From: Gnetum montanum
Taxonomy: Eukaryota > Streptophyta > Gnetopsida > Gnetales > Gnetaceae
Assembly: GCA_015680685.1 (NCBI GenBank)
Contig: MNCI01007655.1
Location: 121,481-185,480 of the forward strand
DNA: 64,000 nt
Direction: 5' to 3'
Below, piece after piece: positions 57,401 to 64,000 of the stretch; position 1 is the first letter of the stretch; each line of letters opens with the position of its first letter. A model generated the notes under the pieces. It was not told where the DNA came from, made no database searches, and saw only the letters and a program-made list of their open reading frames with translations. Made by a program: the position numbers and the translations under genes.

Positions 57401-58586
57401 TGTTGGCGACCGTTTGGGACGCGACCGCCAACGAGTGTCCTCGAACAAGATTTAGGTGCCTGCTGGTCTCTGGCATCACCAAGGCCCAGATACCTCCAAA
57501 TAACCTCAGAAGATAATGTGAGTATGTGTGTGTGATGTTGCGGCGTGTGGTTGTGTAAAATGTAACAATTGCGTTGTGTGTGAACTACAAATGACTTACT
57601 TTAAAGAGATTCAGCCAATTTTGCCCAGTACTCTGAGTTATTAAAAATTTCCTATTTTGTTCAACTACCTAGTCTACGCGGTCCTTATAATACCTACGTG
57701 TAACAAAAAAAATTTTGCAAAAACATTTGAGCACAACGCCGCAATCTACTCCTAATTTTCCCTAGAGAAAGAGATAGTTCCACAAGAAAACTAGAAATAG
57801 AGCAAGATTCGATGGAAATAAGCAGAAAAGAAAAGAAAGAAGATTTGTGTAGACCTCAAATATTTAAACAAGGTAAAATGACACGAGTAAACACTTCGCA
57901 ATAAGGCTATCCCAAATTCAATATCTACGAATTGTTCAAACTTCCAAGGCTCAAACAAGCAATATCTTCAAGACAATCCTATTATGCTACCAAAAATTAC
58001 TGCGTAAACTACCACGTGCGAGACTCCATTTTGACTAGATAATAGATGTCAACGATTGCATTCAAACAGAACCTTTAAAAGACTTGACAATTTCTGATTG
58101 AAATACCAAGAGAACTCACTTTAAGATAAAAAGAAGCTATTCTGGTCCCATCAAAATACCAAAGATTTTCTAAACCCTCTCGACTACTGAATTGTTCAAC
58201 GGCGTGACTACAAATAGAGGCTCTCTTATAACAATCCCAATAGCAATTCCCACACGTTGCACAATAACAAAATTTACTACTAAAATGCTCTTAAGGCTTT
58301 TAAACACAAGCGCTTCTATGGCAAAATTTTAATAGAAATTTCTATCGGGCAACAAGAATAGTAAGAGTAATCTAAAAATCCCAAAATTACTTGCCAAGGA
58401 TGATACTATCTAAACCAGTAGCTAAACAATTTAAACAGAACAAAAAATAAAATACATAACTCACAAGACCATGACAAAGAGGCTGAAATCTTTTTTCTAG
58501 CAAGCCATCTTCCAAGAAATCTTCTTTACAAATCTTTCAAGACTTCAAGTGTGATGATGATATCTTCCTCCTTGACCCTTGAAGCC

Positions 58587-58597
58587 TTTTTATAGGG
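58587..58597 (-). promoter_or_regulatory. Putative TATA box of insertion C
   Basis: On the minus strand, ACCCTATAAAAAGGCTTC. The equivalent place in copy B has CACTATAAAAAAAGGC. Conservation in both copies supports a promoter that reads toward 57401. Confidence 0.6.
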
Positions 58598-58659
58598 TTC
58601 CAAGGTAGGTAGGGAAGTTACAAATTCAAAAATATCTCACCTAACTTCTCTCCCAAGTA

Positions 58660-58740
58660 ACTTGGCCAACCAATTAGGATATTACTTGTCCAACAAGTTA
58701 GGAGGTTACTTGCCCAACAAGTTAGGTAAGTTACAACAAT
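58660..58740. repeat. Short AACAAGTTAGG direct repeats
   Basis: Three or more copies of (C)CAACAAGTTAGG/CAACCAATTAGG at 20-25-bp spacing next to the TATA box of insertion C. Copy B has the same motif at about 50455-50510. They may act as promoter elements of the family; they lie upstream of the TATA box in the direction of transcription. Confidence 0.65.
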
Positions 58741-59530
58741 TTTGGGTGGTTTCAACCACCAAAGAGATAAAAATGCTGCATCTGACATGTGTCCCATGTA
58801 GTTGCCAAGTTTCTTCATGTACTTGCCAAGTGTCTTCATTCAGTTGCCAAGTGTCTTCATGGAGATAAATAGGTTGTAGGTGACAAGTGTCCCATGCAAG
58901 TGACAAGTGGCCTTTGTGGAGAAAAAGAGGTTTTAGTTGACAAGTGGCCTTTGTGGTGGTTATAAGTACCATGGAAAATTGAAATTTAGTTGTAACCACC
59001 AAGGGGAAGTTATCACCAACATGATATTTAAAAATTGCAAAGGACACTTGTTCTATACATATAATATTGAATAACTGCCTTATAACTTCTCTTTCCTTTT
59101 GAAATAATAGGAATATACCCTTTGCTTTTTTCTTAAACAAAGAAAAATGAAAATCAAATTAAATTTGATTAAGGCTTCGTGTGACCAACGATAAATTAAG
59201 AATGATTGGTGACCCTCTCATTGGTGGAAGGAGAAGAACGTCGGCAACATCAACGTTCATGTCCATGTTCATGCTTAGCTCAAAAATGGCATGTTTTGCA
59301 GTTGTGGCTACTGGTAAACCTCTTCCTGTTTCATCTGCAGCCACTGTACATCCACCAGTGTGTTGTCCTCCTTCACTGGTTTTGGCATCAATACAGGCAC
59401 TGGTGCTGCTATCGCCCTCTGCTGGTCTTTTCTGCACCCACTGCTGCGCCTGCCGCTACCATCATCGTCCGCGTCTGCCACGGCTGTGGAGTCATGCTGG
59501 TGCTGCTGATCCTCTACCCGCAGCTGTTGT

Positions 59531-60028
59531 TCAAATGCTGTCCATATTTTTGCTGCCGTGGCCACTGCTCATCCGCCCGTCGCTCTTTCCTTCGCTGACA
59601 TGTAGCCCTCCTCTTCTGTTTCTGCTTAAACCCTGGACCAGACCAGAAACACGCACAGCAACAAGACCCGAGCGACTGCCATGATTTCTGCAGGCCAAGG
59701 AAAGAAGAAGAAAAATGTCGAGCTTTGGTTTGTCGTCTCTCTCTTGCACTATTGTTGATGAAGCACTAGCATCGTATTGATGTTGATCCCCATCTTGAAA
59801 TGCTGCTACTTTGTTCAAGACCCTGTGGTTTTGCTTGAATTCATCCCTCAGCTGTTTCAGCCATTCTTCTTCCTTAACATCATCCCATTGACCTCCTTCT
59901 TGTTGAGATCCGTCAGTATGACCCTCGTCATGAGTGTGTTCTTCCGCCTCTATTACTTCCATGGAAATCAGTTCACCAGCAGTGCCTTTGTCGCAGGCAC
60001 ACGGATAGATTGGTATTTCTCCTGTCAC
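59531..60028 (-). CDS. Unidentified acidic ORF in insertion C
   Basis: 165 codons on the minus strand from ATG 60028: MTGEIPIYPCACDKGTAGEL, then a Glu/His/Gln-rich region, then EEEWLKQLRDEFKQNHRVLN and DGDQHQYDASAS. Base composition rises in GC here relative to the LTR-like left half. It is followed in another frame (59565-59308) by MATAAKIWTAFEQQL and DADDDGSGR. I recognise no family. It may be a captured host exon or a retroelement protein remnant. Overlapping plus-strand frames are low-complexity and less likely. Confidence 0.3.
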   Translation of the reverse strand: MTGEIPIYPCACDKGTAGELISMEVIEAEEHTHDEGHTDGSQQEGGQWDDVKEEEWLKQLRDEFKQNHRVLNKVAAFQDGDQHQYDASASSTIVQERDDKPKLDIFLLLSLACRNHGSRSGLVAVRVSGLVQGLSRNRRGGLHVSEGKSDGRMSSGHGSKNMDSI

Positions 60029-60116
60029 TATCCCTCATGAGAGGCTATGTGGTGGCTTGTTCCTGTAGTTAAATTTTATTTCTTCGGTGGGTTATGCAGG
60101 ATAATCTATTCTGTTC

Positions 60117-60395
60117 ATGAATTCTTCAAGTAGCAGAGGTCCCATGGAGAGAAAGGGTAAGATTTTTGCATATGGGCAACATGGTCCTTGGAAGGAGGCT
60201 CTGCAACTTTTGTGTATTGGTTGGTTCAAGGATGCAAGAACAAGGCCTCTAAGATTTTGGGACATTCAACCATGCCTTTGTGGATGTGAACCAATTAGCA
60301 AAGTTTGTCTTAATCAACGTGGTAGACTTCAAGGTGAAGAAAAAAAATCTCAACAATCTCTTTTAAATTTTTCAAAAATCATCATAACCTTGTAA
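60117..60395 (+). CDS. Unidentified ORF at the right end of insertion C
   Basis: 92 codons: MNSSSSRGPMERKGKIFAYG, then QHGPWKEALQLLCIGWFK, then LRFWDIQPCLCGCEPISKVC and a Lys-rich end. It ends 35 bp from the insertion's right terminus. The Trp- and Cys-rich content is unlike random AT-rich sequence, but I know no matching domain. Confidence 0.25.
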   Translation: MNSSSSRGPMERKGKIFAYGQHGPWKEALQLLCIGWFKDARTRPLRFWDIQPCLCGCEPISKVCLNQRGRLQGEEKKSQQSLLNFSKIIITL

Positions 60396-60435
60396 AGCCT
60401 ATTCCATGAAATGGCCAAAATGTGCCAACAGATAC

Positions 60436-61190
60436 ACATTTTACAGGTGCAACTTTTTGGAAGTTGATGCAATGCTTAGTAGTCAAGCATAAATTGACTA
60501 CACCATATCATCCTCAAGTGAATGGTCAAGCTGAAGTCACCAATAGGGAAATCACAAAAATCTTAACACAAACCATTAGCAAATATACGAAAGACTGGAG
60601 CACCAAACTGAATGATGTTCTTTGGGCATATTGCTCCACATGGAAACTCCCTATAGGCTACTCTCCCTATGAGTTAGTGTATAGTAAACTTCCAATACTT
60701 CTTATCCAAGAAGAACTTTGTACACTATCTACAACATGTGACCTTAACCTTGACTTCAGTCTAGCACAGAAAGAATGGTTAATGAATCTTAACTTGCTAT
60801 ATGAAAATTGATTAGCCACCCTATCATCCAACGAACTGCACAAGGCCTTCAACAAACAACATCATGACCTAAAAATTAGAAAAGTCAAATACCGACTAGG
60901 AGATAGGGTTCTTTATTAGAATCCTGCACATGTGCTACAACAAACTAAATTTCAAATGCTATGGAAAGGACCTTATATCATTCATGAAACTTTTCCTTCA
61001 AGGGTCATGATGATCTATAAACCTGGAAGCCTAGATAAGAAATTACTGGTCAACATCTGGCAAACCAAACCTTTCCACGAGCCCAAAATGGCCAGTACTA
61101 GCACTACCTCTATTGATGGACAACCCTGCTCATTATTCTGGATCTCCTCCTTCAAACTCAGTCGTGGAGGAGATGGTCACCAATGCTAGT
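60436..61190 (+). pseudogene. Integrase 3' part of element E2
   Basis: Resumes after the insertion: THFTGATFWKLMQCLVVKHK, then TPYHPQVNGQAEVTNREITK with the catalytic Glu, then YSPYELVYSKLP and, after a stop at about 60810, LATLSSNELHKAFNKQ, KYRLGDRVLY and LWKGPYIIHETF of the C-terminal domain. With 56641-57400 it forms an integrase that had D, D and E before the insertion. 129 codons are open (60422-60811). Confidence 0.88.
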
Positions 61191-62871
61191 TATTCTATGC
61201 CCTTAGTTTCTTTTATCTTTTTATTTTTCACATTTTTTCATATTTACTTGTTTTTGTTTTACACCATCATTAACATTTTTACTATTTCTTTCTTTATTAC
61301 ATTTTGTTTGATTTATTCTCACTTGTAACATAATAAGTGCTCATGATGATGGATTGTACTATAATAGTGNTCTCAAGGGAATTCAACACGTTTGTGCTAG
61401 CTATTCTCTTGGATACTTGAATGTTTTTCATAGGTTTTCCACCATCCCGCTATCGACTAATCTCAGTAAGTTGAATGAATCAAATAAGTCTTTGCATGGT
61501 GTGGTTCTCGCTCAAAGAAAAAAGAAACAAACTAGTGGGAATTCAAAGCACACCCCTTAGACATAATAATGAAATATGAGCTACAAGGACTAGTTATGGC
61601 ACTGGAAAGACATGCTACCCATGCCTAAAGGTCCCACCTGACTAAGGCCCTTTCTCACTTTCTGCTTCTCTATTCTTCTCTTTTTTGAATTATGGTTGCT
61701 CTGTGAACGCATTCTTGTTACTTCAGAAGGATGGGTTGGTCAAGGGTGTTGATGCGAGGTCATTGGATGTGGATAGTTTTAATCTGGATTTGGGCTGAAT
61801 TTTATTAAGTCACCTTAATCACATACTACATAAGGGACTTTACACAACCTTGATCTTGGGATTCCATTCCATTCTCTCTTCTCTTTCCATATTTCTTTCC
61901 ATATTCCACCTCATTGTTGATTTTATGATTAGTCTGTATCTTGGTCGATGCATTATTATTCTTGGGTGAACTCTTGTGGGTGAATTCTTAACTATTGTTT
62001 CCATATGTCATTCCTAGAGCCTACGGACTCTTTGGTTTGTGGGTTTGTCAAGGCATAAAGGGCATGAGCTTGCTTTGGGGAGGATCCACTAGCATTCCTT
62101 TTTGGTACAATTGTTAAGTTCTTTCCCTTAAACATTTCTTGCAATCAACTATTTCTTGTTTCACCCCATCTATGACATTCATTTTTCTCTATCCTTCTAT
62201 GCATTTTTATTGGCTTCATTGTTGTATTTTCTCTAATCTTCCTTGTTCTTTCATTTTCCAATCTATTGCTACTAGAGGTTCACTCTTACTCATGGGGGTA
62301 TGACACAAATTTTTTCATTCCATTACTTATCTCACCCTTACACCTTGGATAGTTATCAATTACAAACCTCTAGCCTAGTATTTTCCATACTTGGAACCTA
62401 GCCAATGTGCTTCATATTGAGGCAAGGTATCAATTACATTATATCTTATCTATCCTTGATAATTCATGATTGTGTTATGTGTGCAGATGGTAATCACATG
62501 GACAATGGACTAGGATAGGAGCATTTACATAATGAATAAGCTTGGTCATGTGGCCATGGATGAACAACGGTGTGCACAATTTTGACATCAGCAGTAACAC
62601 ACCTCATTTTATTTTCTCTCTCTCCCTTCAAGCTATCAAATGAGGGTCTAGATTTCATTTGTATATAGTGTTCACCACAATGGTTATGAACACCAATGTT
62701 GTAATATGTTTGTCAATCCTTTCACCGGGTACTTTGAGTTCATCATTCCATGTCACCGTTAGTTGTCATTCAGTTAATAATCCCATACCTTCCCANACCC
62801 GGTGAATGGATTAACAAACATATTACAACATTGGTGTTCATAACCANAGTTTTCATTCAATCGTGAGGGTA
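61191..62871 (+). mobile_element. 3' non-coding region of element E2
   Basis: 1.7 kb between integrase and the 3' LTR. The same stretch is present inverted in E0 (33797-35474). Position suggests an env-like or extra ORF in an ancestor, but stops are frequent and no domain is seen. It holds three single-N joins (61370, 62796 and 62847) and an inverted repeat near its end. Confidence 0.7.
62684..62846. repeat. Inverted repeat bounded by single Ns
   Basis: ATGGTTATGAACACCAATGT at 62682-62701 and onward pairs with the segment 62797-62846 (ACCCGGTGAATGG to GTGTTCATAACCA), about 50 bp per arm with two or three mismatches. The right arm lies between Ns at 62796 and 62847, so it was placed as a separate short piece. 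Probably an assembly artefact. Confidence 0.8.
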
Positions 62872-63702
62872 TGATGAGTCCCAATATTGAACCCCCAATA
62901 TTGGATACAGGATATCGGAGATGCTGAAGTGATATCGGAAATGTGATGTCGGAACCTATCTCGTTGCTTATAAATAAGAGATAGGGGCACTTGGTTTAGT
63001 ATTAGTCTTTAGTCCCTTAGCTAAACTCTTGCAGTTTTTTCCTTCCAGAGTTAGAATTATTTCTGAGTGCTCATAGTAGGAGTCATAAAGTGAACAGATC
63101 TTTATTTGAGCATTGTGTACTTGAGCACACCTTGTGTCCGGAAATAAAGATGAACTTTGTGATACACCTTGCAACATTCAGAATAGCCTCATTATTGCAT
63201 TTAATGTTATTTACTATCATTTGATGCTCTCTTTAGTTAAGCAATGTTATTTCTATTAAACTATTAATTATCAGTGAATTAGCACACTCAGCACAACCAC
63301 TCTGAGCATACATGGGAACACTTGATAACCCAGTAACGACTAGCATTTAGTAATCCCAGTAGTGTTACACTGGTTCATGATGTATCTAGAGAGTGGGAAC
63401 AAATGCTGCTATTAGGGCTAGTTATAGAATAGTTAATTAGTTAATCAAATTAGTTAATAAATTACATCATTTCTCTCTTTTAAGCATCAAGAACATAAAA
63501 CATAAAATAATAAAGATCACATACCTCGAGTTTACTTAACCATATAATTGAGCCTTACAAGTAAGCTTGGGAAGACAACAATTGCATAACTCATCCCTTT
63601 TTTATGTAGGTGCATAAGCACTTAATCCTCGAAGTTCAACCGGATTGTGCATGAATGCTCATATTCATATGGTTGGGCGTAAGGGTACCTCACCACTCAT
63701 CA
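62872..63702 (+). mobile_element. 3' LTR of element E2
   Basis: 831 bp from TGATGAGTCCCAATATTG to ACCACTCATCA. GATATC-type block 62880-62955, TATAAATA at 62969. Order and length match the 5' LTR at 51460. Followed by GTTAT, close to ATTAT before the 5' LTR. The ends TGATGAGT/ACTCATCA are perfect inverted 8-mers. Confidence 0.92.
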
Positions 63703-64000
63703 GTTATGATAACCCAAATTTTGGTCCCTAAAATTTTTAAACAATACTCTCAAGGCTTCCTACATTTCTTCTTCTTAATTTTTATGCAAGTGCCAACATT
63801 ATCTCTTAAACACTTTGACCTTACTTGTTCGGTGTCATCTATTATAGTTATTGTGTTAGTAACAATCCAAGCACAGCTGGTAGCAAAATCTTGACATATT
63901 CTTGAAAATTGGCTTGTATTTTTTTTTTCTCTGTTGGTATGAATTCAATGCCTATTCTTGATTTTTTTGATTTCTTTGTATTTTGAATATGGGCATGCTG
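63703..64000. other. Flanking AT-rich sequence; no gene
   Basis: The target duplication (GTTAT), then AT-rich sequence to the window edge. A 79-codon frame that starts inside the LTR (63655-63894) shows no domain. Confidence 0.4.

Larger units (their letters stand above)
57401..60430 (-). mobile_element. 3,030-bp insertion C in the E2 integrase, TG..CA ends
   Basis: Starts TGTTGGCGACCG and ends GTGCCAACA; the 7-bp ends TGTTGGC/GCCAACA are inverted copies. GATAC flanks both sides (57396-57400 and 60431-60435), a perfect target duplication. The left ~1,340 bp match copies A and B. A minus-strand TATA (CCCTATAAAAAGGC) lies at about 58585-58600, so the element reads leftward. No second LTR is found inside, so it is either a solo LTR of unusual length or a non-autonomous element. 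The right half (59160-60400) holds unidentified ORFs. Confidence 0.9.

Noticed and set aside
59181-59684. 167-codon plus-strand frame in insertion C
   Set aside because: It is Pro/Ser/Leu low-complexity and opposite a better-composed minus-strand frame; likely a shadow.
57401-60430. DNA transposon with terminal inverted repeats
   Set aside because: The inverted ends are only 7 bp and are TG..CA type, the duplication is 5 bp, and the left half matches LTR-like copies with a TATA box. An LTR-derived insertion fits better.
1-64000. tRNA, rRNA or organelle insertions
   Set aside because: I looked for typical tRNA arms and conserved organelle genes and saw none; the primer-site matches are LTR features, not tRNA genes.

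Overview
This window is nuclear DNA of a land plant. It has spliced genes with GT-AG introns, an R2R3-MYB transcription factor of a plant-specific subgroup, a plant PHAX homologue, nested LTR retrotransposons of Ty3/gypsy type with a tRNA-Asp-like primer site, and LINE remnants. The retrotransposon load and the degree of decay would suit a large genome, such as a gymnosperm, but nothing in the sequence fixes the species. Single-N joins and a 138-N gap show a draft assembly.

Layout. 1-14570 is a tandem-repeat region. It is mostly a 15-bp satellite (GAGAG..xTCTCC type), with other minisatellites and five copies of an ~80-bp spacer embedded in it. 14570-15540 holds clusters of palindromic GCTACG/CGTAGC motifs. 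15600-17905 is a minus-strand LTR element remnant (gag plus LTR). 17913-18065 is a 33-bp minisatellite. 18234-21089 is a three-exon MYB98/MYB118-like gene that carries an in-frame stop in R3 and a frameshift. 21250-21842 is a LINE zinc-domain remnant. 22429-24784 is an intact-looking five-exon PHAX gene. 25850-26840 holds a small diverged duplication. 27830-29030 is a LINE reverse-transcriptase remnant.

29244-63702 is a nest of retrotransposons, mostly one family. Its LTRs are about 810-870 bp, begin TGATGAGT or TGATAAAT, end ACTCATCA or a variant of it, and are followed by a degenerate tRNA-Asp primer-binding site. I label the copies here: E5 (29244), E6 (31782), E0 (inverted, 33797-37585, holding a solo LTR), E1 (37586-42945), E4 (47954-49220) and E2 (51460-63702). 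E2 has both LTRs and near-matching target duplications. It is split inside the integrase by a 3,030-bp insertion, 57401-60430, with TG..CA ends and a perfect 5-bp target duplication. That insertion shares its left part with copies at 49221 and 16951. A different minus-strand gag (E3, 43062-47347) is interrupted by a GC-rich module (43479-45215) that encodes a plant-transposon-protein-like domain, a coiled coil and a J-domain-like HPD segment.

Only the PHAX gene looks intact. MYB looks like a recent pseudogene or carries sequence errors. All retroelement coding regions are broken. The most unusual items are the J-domain module, the 3-kb insertion with unidentified ORFs, the GATATC arrays just upstream of LTR TATA boxes, and the layered 15-bp satellite.
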